Of a DNA stretch of 34,156 nt, positions 7,985 through 15,935 are shown in pieces. The stretch is taken from positions 1 through 34,156 of the forward strand of contig CAIKVZ010000230.1 of assembly GCA_903830985.1 (NCBI GenBank), in the 5' to 3' direction. Positions within the stretch are counted from its first letter, which is position 1. Each line of letters starts with the position of its first letter. The position numbers and the translations under genes were made by a program. Origin of the DNA: an uncultured beta proteobacterium. GTDB lineage: Bacteria; Pseudomonadota; Gammaproteobacteria; Burkholderiales; Burkholderiaceae_C. Under the pieces are notes generated by a model that saw only the letters and a program-made list of their open reading frames with translations, was not told where the DNA came from and ran no database searches.

Positions 7985-9676
7985 ATGCACACCGCCCCGC
8001 CGGAAATCCTGGCCTTGCAATGCCTGTATCGCTGGGAGCAGACCGAGCCCGATCGCGTGGTCCTGACGCAGCCGACGGGGCACGGTGCGGTGCAGGATTT
8101 CACCTGGAGGCAGGTCGCTGATCAGGCAATGCGCATGGCCGCGCATCTGCAGGCGCAGGGCTGGGCGCCGGGCTCCAAGGTGGCGATCCTGTCGAAAAAT
8201 TGCGCCTGGTGGCTGATGAGCGATCTGGCGATCTGGATGGCGGGTTACGTCTCCGTGCCGCTGTACCCCACGCTGGCGGCGGACACGGTGCGCCAGATCC
8301 TGACGCACAGCGAGGCGCGCGCCTGTTTCGTCGGCAAGCTCGACGACTGGGGCAGCATGCGCGCCGGCGTCCCCGACGGCCTGCCCTGCATCAGTTACCC
8401 CGTGTCGCCTGAGGACGCGCTGGCGCGCTTTGACGGCTGGGACGCGGTCTGCGCGCGCACGGCGCCGCTGCAGGGTCAGCCGCTGCGCGGCGCGGATGAA
8501 CTGGCGACGCTGATCTACACCTCGGGCACAACCGGTCAGCCCAAGGGCGTGATGCACAGTTTCGGCAATCTCGCCTGGGCGCTGGACCAGGGCATCCGAC
8601 GCATTTCCATGTCGGCCCAGGACCGCATGCTGTCCTACCTGCCGATGGCGCATGTGGTGGAACGCGTGCTGGTGGAGCACGGCTGGTTGCGCACCGGTCT
8701 GCATGTCTTTTTTGCCGAATCCCTCGACACCTTCACCGTCGACGTGCAGCGCGCACGACCAACGATTTTTTTCTCGGTGCCGCGCCTGTGGGTCAAGTTC
8801 CAGCAGGGCGTGCATCAGAAGCTGGCGCCGGCCACGCTGCAGCGCCTGCTGGCGGTGCCGCTCATCGGCGCACTGCTGCGGCGCAAGCTGAAAAAGGCGC
8901 TGGGCCTGGACCAGTGCCGTGTCGCTGCTGGCGGCGCTGCCCCCATGCCGGTGGCGCTGCTCGCCTGGTATCGCAAGTTGGGCCTGCCGATCAACGAAGG
9001 CTATGGCATGACCGAGAACCTGGCGGTGTCGCATCTGACGCTGCCGGGGCAGAACCAGGAAGGCACGGTGGGCCCGGTGTACGAGGGCGTGCAGGCGCGC
9101 ATCGATGCCGAGACCGGTGAAGTCCAGATGCACAGCGCCGCCCTGATGCTGGGCTACTACCGCGAGCCGGAACTCAGCCGCGCCGCCTTCAGCGCCGACG
9201 GCTGGCTGCGCACCGGCGACAAGGGGCACATTGACGCCCAGGGCAATCTGCGCATCACGGGGCGCGTCAAGGACCTGTTCAAGACCAGCAAGGGCAAGTA
9301 CGTGGCGCCGGCGCCGATCGAGGACAAGCTGGTGATGCAGGAGGCGCTGGAGGCCTGCGTCGTCACTGGCGCCAACCTGGGCCAGCCGCTGGGTCTGGTG
9401 CTGCTCAATCCCGGCGCGCAGGCGCGCATCTCCGACCCCCTGGCCAAGGCAGCGCTGGAGCTGGAGCTGGGCGCGCACCTGCGCCGTGTGAACGCCACGC
9501 TGGACCCGCACGAGCAACTGGCCTGCCTGGTGGTGGTGAACACGCCCTGGACGGTGGAAAACGACCTCGTCACACCGACCTTCAAGGTCAAGCGCAACCG
9601 TATTGAGGACATTTACGCGGCGCAGTACGAGCGCTGGGAAGACTCCGGGCAGAAGATCATCTGGGAATCGGCGTGA
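7985..9676 (+). CDS. Long-chain acyl-CoA synthetase (AMP-binding enzyme)
   Basis: A 563-residue ATP-dependent ligase that activates a fatty or other carboxylic acid through an acyl-adenylate to the CoA thioester. The phosphate-binding loop LIYTSGTTGQPKG is at about 176-188, the adenylate-binding GYGMTEN at about 339-345, GWLRTGDKGHID further on and the C-terminal GRVKDLFKTSKGKYVAP near the catalytic lysine region. It resembles the eukaryote-like long-chain group (COG1022). The start at 7985 has AGGAG 9 nt upstream; in-frame codons further upstream lack a ribosome site. A TATACT at 7921-7926 could be a -10 element. Placed next to the hydroxylase and its regulator, it would take the acid produced from the oxidised substrate into beta-oxidation. 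Confidence 0.92.
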   Translation: MHTAPPEILALQCLYRWEQTEPDRVVLTQPTGHGAVQDFTWRQVADQAMRMAAHLQAQGWAPGSKVAILSKNCAWWLMSDLAIWMAGYVSVPLYPTLAADTVRQILTHSEARACFVGKLDDWGSMRAGVPDGLPCISYPVSPEDALARFDGWDAVCARTAPLQGQPLRGADELATLIYTSGTTGQPKGVMHSFGNLAWALDQGIRRISMSAQDRMLSYLPMAHVVERVLVEHGWLRTGLHVFFAESLDTFTVDVQRARPTIFFSVPRLWVKFQQGVHQKLAPATLQRLLAVPLIGALLRRKLKKALGLDQCRVAAGGAAPMPVALLAWYRKLGLPINEGYGMTENLAVSHLTLPGQNQEGTVGPVYEGVQARIDAETGEVQMHSAALMLGYYREPELSRAAFSADGWLRTGDKGHIDAQGNLRITGRVKDLFKTSKGKYVAPAPIEDKLVMQEALEACVVTGANLGQPLGLVLLNPGAQARISDPLAKAALELELGAHLRRVNATLDPHEQLACLVVVNTPWTVENDLVTPTFKVKRNRIEDIYAAQYERWEDSGQKIIWESA

Positions 9677-9716
9677 GCCTCTTATTGCTTGCGCGCATTT
9701 CAGGTCCAATAGGCGC

Positions 9717-9935
9717 ATGGAAAACCCCCACGACATGGAACAGCGCCTGACCGATCTGGAGATCAAGGCCAGCTTCAACGAAGACATGCTCGATCAACTC
9801 GAGCAGGTCATCATCCGCCAGCAGCAGCAGATCGACCTGTTGCTGCGCCAGGTTGGACAGCTGCAGTCGCCCGAGATGCAGCTTGAGCCGGGGGCTGCGC
9901 GCAACCCGCGCGAAGACCTGCCACCGCACTACTGA
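9717..9935 (+). CDS. slyX: SlyX family protein
   Basis: A 72-residue coiled-coil protein. The core MEQRLTDLEIKASFNEDMLDQLEQVIIRQQQQIDLLLRQ has the SlyX heptad pattern and the C-terminal PPHY typical of the family. Its function is not established; in E. coli slyX lies beside slyD. The start could be ATG 9717 or ATG 9732, and neither has a strong ribosome site (AGG at 9711 favours the first). It lies 40 bp after the ligase gene and 13 bp before the CIA30-like gene, so it is likely co-transcribed. Confidence 0.88.
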   Translation: MENPHDMEQRLTDLEIKASFNEDMLDQLEQVIIRQQQQIDLLLRQVGQLQSPEMQLEPGAARNPREDLPPHY

Positions 9936-9948
9936 AAAGGCGACTCCC

Positions 9949-10446
9949 GTGGCGCGCATGCTCTTCAATTTTGCTGACGACGCCGCGGTAGCGGGCTGGT
10001 CCGCCATCGACGACCGGGTCATGGGCGGGGTATCGAGCAGCCGGCTGCGCCACGATGTGGCGGGTCACGCGGTGTTCGAGGGCGTCGTCAGCCTGGAGCG
10101 CAATGGCGGCTTTGCCTCGGTGCGCTCGCGCCCGCAGGACCTGGGCGTCCCGGGCGGCGAGGCCTTTTTGCTGCAGGTGTGCGGCGACGACCAGCGCTAC
10201 AAGCTCAACCTGCGCTGCGATGCCGCGCAGGACGGCGTCAACTACCAGGCAACGTTTCAGCCGCCTGCGGGTGTCTGGACCGAAGTCCGCCTGCCGCTGG
10301 GCGCGTTCAGCGCCACCTGGCGCGGGCGCAGCGTGCCCGACGCTGCGCCGCTGGATCCGGCGCGCTTGAGCCAGCTGGGGCTGGTCATTGCCGACGGGCA
10401 GGCCGGCCCCTTCGCATTGGCCCTGCGCTCGGTGGGCGTTGAATGA
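9949..10446 (+). CDS. CIA30-family protein (NDUFAF1-like)
   Basis: A 165-residue beta-sandwich protein. FNFADDAAVAGWSAIDDRVMGGVSSS is the diagnostic start of the CIA30 domain, and the rest (GFASVRSRP, YKLNLRCD, YQATFQPPAG, RGRSVPDAAPLDPARLSQLGLVIAD) follows that family through its whole length. The eukaryotic member helps assemble respiratory complex I; bacterial members are uncharacterised and may bind carbohydrate or act as chaperones. GTG at 9949 is preferred because AAGG (9937-9940) is 8 nt upstream, whereas the in-frame ATG at 9958 would be 17 nt away. There is no signal peptide. Confidence 0.85.
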   Translation: MARMLFNFADDAAVAGWSAIDDRVMGGVSSSRLRHDVAGHAVFEGVVSLERNGGFASVRSRPQDLGVPGGEAFLLQVCGDDQRYKLNLRCDAAQDGVNYQATFQPPAGVWTEVRLPLGAFSATWRGRSVPDAAPLDPARLSQLGLVIADGQAGPFALALRSVGVE

Positions 10447-10577
10447 ACGCCGGCACAAGAACTGCCGCTTTATCGGTGTGGCGCTGCAGCTTGCAGCACT
10501 TGAGCGCCGCAGCGGATAGCATCGGCGCTCCGGCATTTGATTCAGCCGGTTGATCTGACCCACCCACAGGACTTTCC

Positions 10578-11186
10578 ATGAAGCTTTATTACTCCCCTGG
10601 CGCCTGCTCGCTGTCGCCCCATATCGTCCTCAAAGAATCCGGCCTGGCCTTCGAAGCCATCGCTGCGCCGACCAAGACGCACCAGTTGCCCGACGGCACC
10701 GACTACTACACCATCAACCCGCTGGGCTATGTGCCCCTGCTGGTGCTGGACGACGGCACGCAACTGCGCGAAGGCCCGGTGATCGTGCAATACATCGCCG
10801 ATCAGGTGCCGGCCAAGAACCTGGCGCCCGCCAACGGCACGTTCGCGCGCTACAAGCTGCAGGAGTGGCTGAACTTCACCGGCACCGAACTGCACAAGGG
10901 TTTCTCGCCGCTGTTCAACCCGGCCATGCCGGAAGAGGCCAAGGCCCTGAGCAAGACCCGTCTGATCTCGCGCCTGCAGTGGGTCGACGCCGAACTGGCC
11001 AAGTCCGACTACCTCATGGGCGACACCTTCACCGTGGCCGATGCCTATCTGTTCACGGTGACGGGCTGGTGCGGCCATGTGGCAGTGGACATTTCCGCGC
11101 TGACGCACCTCGCGGCCTACCGGGCACGCGTCGGCGCGCGCCCCGCAGTGCAGGAAGCGCTGCGCGCCGAAGGCCTGATCAAGTAA
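10578..11186 (+). CDS. gstA: Glutathione S-transferase, bacterial beta-class-like
   Basis: A 202-residue GST. The N-terminal thioredoxin-like domain begins MKLYYSPGACSLSPHIVLKE, with the PGACSLSPHI motif (Cys at residue 10) of bacterial beta-class enzymes, then NPLGYVPLL (cis-Pro) and REGPVIVQYIAD. The C-terminal helical domain contains FTVADAYLF, the conserved N-capping segment. It conjugates glutathione to electrophiles or reduces peroxides and disulfides in the cytoplasm. The start has AGGA about 9 nt upstream. The 131-bp gap before it may hold its own promoter. It is followed after 21 bp by the RIO kinase gene. Confidence 0.93.
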   Translation: MKLYYSPGACSLSPHIVLKESGLAFEAIAAPTKTHQLPDGTDYYTINPLGYVPLLVLDDGTQLREGPVIVQYIADQVPAKNLAPANGTFARYKLQEWLNFTGTELHKGFSPLFNPAMPEEAKALSKTRLISRLQWVDAELAKSDYLMGDTFTVADAYLFTVTGWCGHVAVDISALTHLAAYRARVGARPAVQEALRAEGLIK

Positions 11187-11207
11187 CGGCACTGTGCCGC
11201 AGCACCC

Positions 11208-12080
11208 ATGAAAGCACCCCCCAGACTGCAGGTCCTGATTGAGGAAGGGCTGATCGACAGCGTCGTGCGCCAGCTCATGAGCGGCAAGGAGGCGCTGGTC
11301 TACGTGGTGCGCTGCGGCGAGGACACGCGCTGCGCCAAGGTCTACAAGGAGGCCACGCAGCGCAGTTTCCGGCAGGCCGTGGACTACACCGAAAACCGCA
11401 AGGTGAAGAACACGCGCCAGGCGCGCGCCATGGCCAAGGGCACGCGCTTCGGGCGCGAGGCACAGGAGGCAGCCTGGCAGAACGCCGAGGTCGACGCGCT
11501 GTACCGCCTGGCTGCGGCCGGCGTGCGCGTGCCCAAACCCTACAACTTCCATGAGGGCGTGCTGCTCATGGAACTGGTTACCGACGAGCAGGGCGACGCG
11601 GCGCCACGACTCAACGATGTGGCCTTGAGCCCGGAGCAGGCGCGTGCCCATCACGCCGCGCTGCTCAAGGAAGTCGTGCGCATGCTCAGCGCCGGCGTGG
11701 TGCACGGCGACCTGTCCGAATTCAACATCCTGCTGGCGGCCGATGGGCCGGTGATCATCGACCTGCCGCAGGCCGTGGACGCCGCCGGCAACAACCACGC
11801 GCAGCGCATGCTGCTGCGCGACGTGACGAACCTGCGCAACTACTTTGGCCGCTTCGCGCCGGAGTTGCTGCAGACCGACTACGGCGGCGAGATCTGGGAC
11901 CTGTACCAGCGCGGCCTGCTGCACCCGGACGGTGTGCTGACGGGGCGTTTCCATGCACCCAAGGGCGCGGTCGACCTGGGCGGCGTGCTGCGCGAAATCG
12001 ACGACACGCGCGCCGAAGAAGCCGCACGCCGGCTGCGCCAGAGCATCAAGCAAAAAGGCATTGCCGGGAGCACACATTGA
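11208..12080 (+). CDS. RIO1-like atypical serine/threonine protein kinase
   Basis: A 290-residue kinase. MSGKEALVYVVRCG (24-37) is the nucleotide-binding loop, K44 in CAKVYK the ATP-anchoring lysine, VVHGDLSEFNILL (164-176) the catalytic loop with D168, and VIIDLPQAVD (182-191) the metal-binding loop with D185. The long insert after K44 (RSFRQAVDYTENRKVKNTRQARAMAKGTRFGREAQ) is the RIO1-type flexible loop region. RIO kinases act in ribosome maturation in archaea and eukaryotes; bacterial targets are largely unknown. The stop overlaps the TTG start of the NYN-domain gene, so the two are translationally coupled and likely work together. Confidence 0.92.
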   Translation: MKAPPRLQVLIEEGLIDSVVRQLMSGKEALVYVVRCGEDTRCAKVYKEATQRSFRQAVDYTENRKVKNTRQARAMAKGTRFGREAQEAAWQNAEVDALYRLAAAGVRVPKPYNFHEGVLLMELVTDEQGDAAPRLNDVALSPEQARAHHAALLKEVVRMLSAGVVHGDLSEFNILLAADGPVIIDLPQAVDAAGNNHAQRMLLRDVTNLRNYFGRFAPELLQTDYGGEIWDLYQRGLLHPDGVLTGRFHAPKGAVDLGGVLREIDDTRAEEAARRLRQSIKQKGIAGSTH

Positions 12081-12628
12081 GTCAGAACGACAGCCCAACG
12101 GTGGCGCTCTACTGGGACTTCGAGAACCTGCACGCCAGCCTGTGCGACGCGCGTCTGGGCGAGGGTTCCTACAACAAGCCCGACGGCCGCTTCAAGGCCC
12201 AGGAACCGCTGATCGACGTGCCCACCATCATCGAACTGGCGTCTTCCTTCGGACCTCTGGCCATCAACCGCGCCTACTGCAACTGGCAGTATTTCGGGCG
12301 CTACCGCGACGCCTTGTTGCAGGGTGCGGTGGAGCTGATTCAGCTGTTCTCGCCCGGCGCCTCGGCCAAGAACGGCGCCGACATCCGCCTGTGTCTGGAC
12401 GCGATGGAAGATCTGGGCCGCTTCGAGCACATCCGCACCGTGGTGATCGTGGGGGGCGACAGCGACTTCATGCCGGTGGCGCAGAAGATCAGGGCGTCGG
12501 GACGCACGCTGATCGGCATCGGTGCCGACAAGTCGACAAACCGCCACTGGGCGCGCAGCTGCCAGGCGTTTCACTACTACGAACAGCTGGTCGCCGAGCG
12601 CGACGCGCCGCTCGTGGCGCCGCTTTAG
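12077..12628 (+). CDS. NYN-domain (PIN-like) putative ribonuclease
   Basis: A 183-residue protein of the NYN/DUF88 (LabA-like) family, a metal-dependent PIN-fold usually thought to cut RNA. The acidic residues expected at the active site are present: D14 in LYWDFENLH, D102 in KNGADIRLCLDAM and D128/D130 in VIVGGDSDFMPVA. The NYN domain takes up about residues 8-160; there is no obvious OST-HTH domain after it. The start is TTG, overlapping the RIO kinase stop (TTGA). The stop is separated by one base from the convergent VF530 gene. Confidence 0.9.
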   Translation: MSQNDSPTVALYWDFENLHASLCDARLGEGSYNKPDGRFKAQEPLIDVPTIIELASSFGPLAINRAYCNWQYFGRYRDALLQGAVELIQLFSPGASAKNGADIRLCLDAMEDLGRFEHIRTVVIVGGDSDFMPVAQKIRASGRTLIGIGADKSTNRHWARSCQAFHYYEQLVAERDAPLVAPL

Positions 12629-12629
12629 T

Positions 12630-12887
12630 TCATCGGCCCGTCTGGGCGCGGCGCTGTTCGCGCAGCATGAACAGGTACAGACCCTCCACCTTGTCGCGCG
12701 CCCAGGGTGTCTTGCGCAGGAATTTCAGGCTGGAGTTGACGCTGGGGTCGCTGGCAAAGCAGCGCACCGGGATGCGCTCTGCCAGGCCTTCCCAGCCGTA
12801 GTATTCGGCCAAGGCCGTGACGATGACCTCCAGCGTCAGGCCGTGCAGGGGGTTGTGCGCTTGCGTGGCGACGGGGGTGCTGGTCAT
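12630..12887 (-). CDS. VF530 family (DUF2132) DNA-binding protein
   Basis: An 85-residue protein matching the VF530 family almost end to end: [20 protein letters not shown], then [19 protein letters not shown] and [15 protein letters not shown]. The family prototype from Vibrio fischeri was solved structurally as a small helical protein with double-stranded DNA-binding ability; its cellular role is unknown. It is convergent with the NYN-domain gene, one base apart, so there is no room for a terminator between them. Confidence 0.92.
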   Translation of the reverse strand: MTSTPVATQAHNPLHGLTLEVIVTALAEYYGWEGLAERIPVRCFASDPSVNSSLKFLRKTPWARDKVEGLYLFMLREQRRAQTGR

Positions 12888-12925
12888 GGGTTCACAATCA
12901 ACGAGCGACGTCGGTCCCCGCTCGC

Positions 12926-13633
12926 TCAGGGTTGCAGTTTGGCGTCTTCCACGATCACCTTGTAGGAATAGCCCGAGCCGAAATCCTTGTCCACGCGCAC
13001 CACGCCCGACACGGTGACCACATCGCCGAGCTTGGCTTCGGCGTTGGTCGTGACCAGCAGGTCGTCGCTGCCGTTGGCGGCCGCGCCCGAGCCGTCGCGC
13101 AAATGGATCCAGTTCTTGCCCATGATGCCCGCGTTGTACTTCACGACCTTGCCGCGCACCTGCACCGGTTTGTCCTTGAGTTCGGCCGACTTGGTGACAA
13201 TCTCCGCCACCGTGCGGGCGTTCGCGCCCGTGGCCTTGGGTACCTTGATCGGTGTGGTGTCGAGGGCTTTGGCCGCAACCGTTGCATGAGGTGCTGCGGC
13301 AGCTCCGCCGCTTTCAGCCAGGTTGCCGAACAGGATGCTCGGGAAGGTCTTCTTCAGCGCCTTGCTTTCGAAGTTCTTCATCACCGAGTAGTTCTCGATC
13401 GTGACCTTGGCGCCCTTCTTCACGGGGGCCTTGCTCACTGCGGCCCTGGTTTCACCGTCCTTGGTCTTGAGCAGCAGGTAGGTGTAAATGTCCACGTCCT
13501 TGACTTCCAGCACTTCACCGGTGACGACGCCGGCGGCCGCAGCGGCGGACGCAGCGACGGCCGGGGTCGCAGCCCAGACGGTGGGGGCAAGGGGAAAGGC
13601 AAGGAAAAGGGCGGCTGCCAGCAGTTTTTTCAT
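12926..13633 (-). CDS. Exported protein with OB-fold nucleic-acid-binding-like domain
   Basis: A 235-residue protein with an N-terminal signal peptide ([21 protein letters not shown], cleavage near ATPAVA). The middle section [30 protein letters not shown] and the C-terminal section [27 protein letters not shown]...[23 protein letters not shown] look like two OB-like beta-barrels; the second matches the tRNA_anti/OB pattern found in bacterial periplasmic proteins. Function unknown. ATG 13633 is chosen over an in-frame TTG at 13639 because it gives a canonical signal peptide and has an AAGAGAAA purine tract upstream. Confidence 0.82.
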   Translation of the reverse strand: MKKLLAAALFLAFPLAPTVWAATPAVAASAAAAAGVVTGEVLEVKDVDIYTYLLLKTKDGETRAAVSKAPVKKGAKVTIENYSVMKNFESKALKKTFPSILFGNLAESGGAAAAPHATVAAKALDTTPIKVPKATGANARTVAEIVTKSAELKDKPVQVRGKVVKYNAGIMGKNWIHLRDGSGAAANGSDDLLVTTNAEAKLGDVVTVSGVVRVDKDFGSGYSYKVIVEDAKLQP

Positions 13634-13792
13634 GGGCAAATTTCTCTTGAAGATGATGCGGCAAGCATAACAGCACCGGTTTTCCCGGCCTGGCGCAAGG
13701 GGCTGCGGATCCAGGACAACATCCCCGCGCCACGGGGGGCATGGTCGACGGTGTCACGAGGCCTGCGTCAAGTTGTGCGACGCTTGGGCCCT

Positions 13793-14881
13793 ATGAAAAT
13801 CGAATTGAAAAGTAATAAAGCCTTGGGCTCATGGCTGGTTTGTGCTGCGTTGGCAATCGGGATGTGCGCGCCGCAAGCCGCCACCATCTCCGGCGCCGGC
13901 TCGTCCGCCGCAGCGCCCATTTACCGCAGCTGGGCCGGTGAATATGCCAAGGAGAGCGGTGTGACGCTGGACTACGAGGCCATCGGTTCAACGGCAGGGC
14001 TGAAAAAGATTCGCGCCGGCGCCACCGGTTTTGGCGCCTCGGATGTGGCGCCGAGCCAGGCGGAACTGGACAAGGACGCCCTCGTGCTGATCCCGATGGC
14101 CATCACGGGGGTGGTGCCGGTGATCCATTTGCCCAAGAGCGGTGACATCGAACTTCGGCTCACGGGCGAGCTGTTGGCGCGGATTTTTCTTGGCCGCATC
14201 ACGCAATGGAACGCGCCCGAGATCGTGCAACTGAACCCCGGCGTGGTGCTGCGCGACTGGCCGATCAGGGTGGTGGTGCGCAGCGACGGCTCTGGTACCA
14301 CCCACAATTTCGCCGATTACCTGGCCAAACTGAGCCCTGATTGGAAAAGCCAGCTGGGTGTCAAGTCCAGTTATGCCTGGCCGGCGGGCTTTCTGGCGGT
14401 CAAGGGCAGCGACGGTGTGGTCAAGGCGGTGCGGGAAACACCGGGCGCCATCGGTTACGTGGACTTTGGTTACGTGCGCGAGAACAAGCTGCACGTCGTG
14501 GCGTTGAAGAATTCAGCCGGCGAATTTGTCCTGCCGTCGACGGCAGGCTTTCGTTCGGCCTTGTCCAACAGCGACTGGGCCAGCCAGGGAAGCTTTGGCA
14601 GTGCCTTGACCGACAAGGCCGGGCTCGCGACTTGGCCCATCACCATGGGCACGTTCGTACTGTTTCCCAAAAGCACCGATCAGCCCGAAATGACCTTGCG
14701 TGCGCTGCAGTTCTTCGTGTGGGCCTTTTTGCACGGCGACAGCCTGGTGCAAAAGAACAATTTTGTGCGTCTGCCGGATCGCGTTCAGGCCACCGCCTTC
14801 AAGGCGATCACATCGATCAAGGACCGCACCGGCCACCCCTTGAGCCTGAGCCTGAGCCTGCAGGGGCCATTGGCGCAGTGA
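13793..14881 (+). CDS. pstS: PstS-like phosphate ABC transporter substrate-binding protein, orphan
   Basis: A 362-residue periplasmic protein. The signal peptide ends about APQAATISGAGSSAAAP. PstS-type phosphate-binding segments are visible: GAGSSAAAPIYRSW, ASDVAPSQAEL, VRSDGSGTTHNFADYL and ETPGAIGYVDFGYV. The frame is open far upstream, but only from ATG 13793 does the protein resemble the family. No pstCAB or phoU gene lies nearby: the next genes are a LysE exporter and unrelated proteins. The protein could serve a transporter encoded elsewhere or have a different role. Its end contains a short Leu-Ser repeat from a three-copy hexamer. Confidence 0.9.
   Translation: MKIELKSNKALGSWLVCAALAIGMCAPQAATISGAGSSAAAPIYRSWAGEYAKESGVTLDYEAIGSTAGLKKIRAGATGFGASDVAPSQAELDKDALVLIPMAITGVVPVIHLPKSGDIELRLTGELLARIFLGRITQWNAPEIVQLNPGVVLRDWPIRVVVRSDGSGTTHNFADYLAKLSPDWKSQLGVKSSYAWPAGFLAVKGSDGVVKAVRETPGAIGYVDFGYVRENKLHVVALKNSAGEFVLPSTAGFRSALSNSDWASQGSFGSALTDKAGLATWPITMGTFVLFPKSTDQPEMTLRALQFFVWAFLHGDSLVQKNNFVRLPDRVQATAFKAITSIKDRTGHPLSLSLSLQGPLAQ
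14842..14859 (+). repeat. Three tandem GAGCCT hexamers in the pstS C-terminus
   Basis: GAGCCT occurs three times in a row, coding a Leu-Ser run (PLSLSLSLQGP) near the end of the PstS-like protein. Each gain or loss of a unit would keep the frame. A slippage-prone site of small consequence. Confidence 0.8.
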
Positions 14882-14903
14882 GCTTGTGGGGCACGGCGCC
14901 AGC

Positions 14904-15533
14904 TTACTCGGCGCGTTTGAACAGCGCCAGCAGCGAGCCGGCGAGCACGAACAGCGCGCCAAAGCTGCGGTTCATGGCGCGGATATGCGAAGGCGACTTC
15001 AAGGCGCCAAGCACGCGCGCCGCCAGTACCGTGTAGCCCGCCATGACCACCAGATCGGTAAAGCCCAGCGTGACACCGATGATCAGGTACTGCGCCAGCA
15101 GCGGGTGCGACAGACTCAGGAACTGCGGCACCACGGCCAGCAGAAAGACCGTTCCCTTGGGGTTCACCGCATTGATCATCCAGGCACGCAACACCATGGA
15201 GCGGCGCGTCACGATGGCCGCGTCGTCGAGCCTGGCCGCCAGCGGCGTGGCGGGGGCGCGCCATTGGGCAATGCCCAACCAGACCAGATAAGCCACGCCC
15301 AGCCATTTGACCGCCAGGAAGGCCGTGGCCGATGCGGCCACCAGCGCGCCCAGGCCGGCACCGACCACCAGCACCTGCGTCCAGATGCCCAGCACCAGGC
15401 CGAAGGTGGTGAAGTAGCCGCGGCGAAAGCCGTGGTTCAGTCCGGCGCTCATGGCCGCAACCGCGCCGGCACCGGGAGAAATGCTGATCGCCCAGGAGGC
15501 GGCAAGAAAGGCAAGCCAGGTGGAGAGTTCCAT
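14904..15533 (-). CDS. LysE/RhtB-family amino-acid exporter
   Basis: A 209-residue inner-membrane protein with about six hydrophobic segments. The family signature ISPGAGAVAAMSAGLNHGFRRG (18-39), the basic loop after helix 3 and MINAVNPKGTVFLLAVVPQF (about 119-138) identify the LysE/RhtB superfamily, which exports amino acids such as lysine, homoserine or threonine. The exact substrate cannot be read. It follows the small membrane protein gene by 8 bp and is probably co-transcribed with it. Confidence 0.93.
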   Translation of the reverse strand: MELSTWLAFLAASWAISISPGAGAVAAMSAGLNHGFRRGYFTTFGLVLGIWTQVLVVGAGLGALVAASATAFLAVKWLGVAYLVWLGIAQWRAPATPLAARLDDAAIVTRRSMVLRAWMINAVNPKGTVFLLAVVPQFLSLSHPLLAQYLIIGVTLGFTDLVVMAGYTVLAARVLGALKSPSHIRAMNRSFGALFVLAGSLLALFKRAE

Positions 15534-15541
15534 GAGTCAGT

Positions 15542-15787
15542 TCATTCCCGATAGATGTAGACGGCCACGCACAGTGCCGTCCCGACCAGGTACAAGAGCC
15601 TGGTGTCGGATACGGCGTAGGGGTAGAACATGAGCGCCACGCCCAGCCACTTGGGTATGGGCAGTGCGGCTTTCTTGCCATAGCGCCAGGCCGCGTAACC
15701 CAGGATGCCGAACACGATCGCGCCCAGGATGTACATCGGGCTGGGAAGCGTGAAGCCCAGTGTTTCAAGGGCCTGAAGGTCGTTCAT
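15542..15787 (-). CDS. Small membrane protein, unknown function
   Basis: An 81-residue protein (from ATG 15787) with two or three hydrophobic segments: SPMYILGAIVFGILGYAAW, PKWLGVALMFYPYAV and LLYLVGTALCVAVYIY. A short positively charged loop (RYGKKAALPIPK) separates the first two. I recall similar small proteins in Burkholderiales, but no function. An in-frame ATG at 15823 could add 12 residues. It lies just upstream of the LysE exporter. Confidence 0.75.
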   Translation of the reverse strand: MNDLQALETLGFTLPSPMYILGAIVFGILGYAAWRYGKKAALPIPKWLGVALMFYPYAVSDTRLLYLVGTALCVAVYIYRE

Positions 15788-15935
15788 GGATTCGTTCTGT
15801 GCGGTGGGGTGCGAGGGTAGCATTTCCGCGCAGGGCTTGCCGGCCCCGGCCTTGCCGAATTTCGGCCCACAGTCAGGAGGGCACGCTTTCTAAGCTGGTC
15901 CGAGCGACAATGGCGCAACTGTAAAGGGACCCACC

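Noticed and set aside
7427-9787. 786-codon minus-strand open frame opposite the AraC and acyl-CoA ligase genes
   Set aside because: Same low-information composition, spans two real genes, no family motifs.
11187-11207. Small CGGCAC...GTGCCG hairpin between the GST and RIO kinase genes as a terminator
   Set aside because: A stem of only about five base pairs and no following T-run; the genes are 21 bp apart and probably co-transcribed.
10542-12098. 518-codon minus-strand open frame opposite GST and RIO kinase
   Set aside because: Antisense shadow; the plus-strand genes have complete catalytic motifs.
12932-13792. Upstream extension of the pstS frame (287 extra codons)
   Set aside because: It overlaps the exported OB-fold gene on the other strand, and family resemblance with a signal peptide begins only at 13793.
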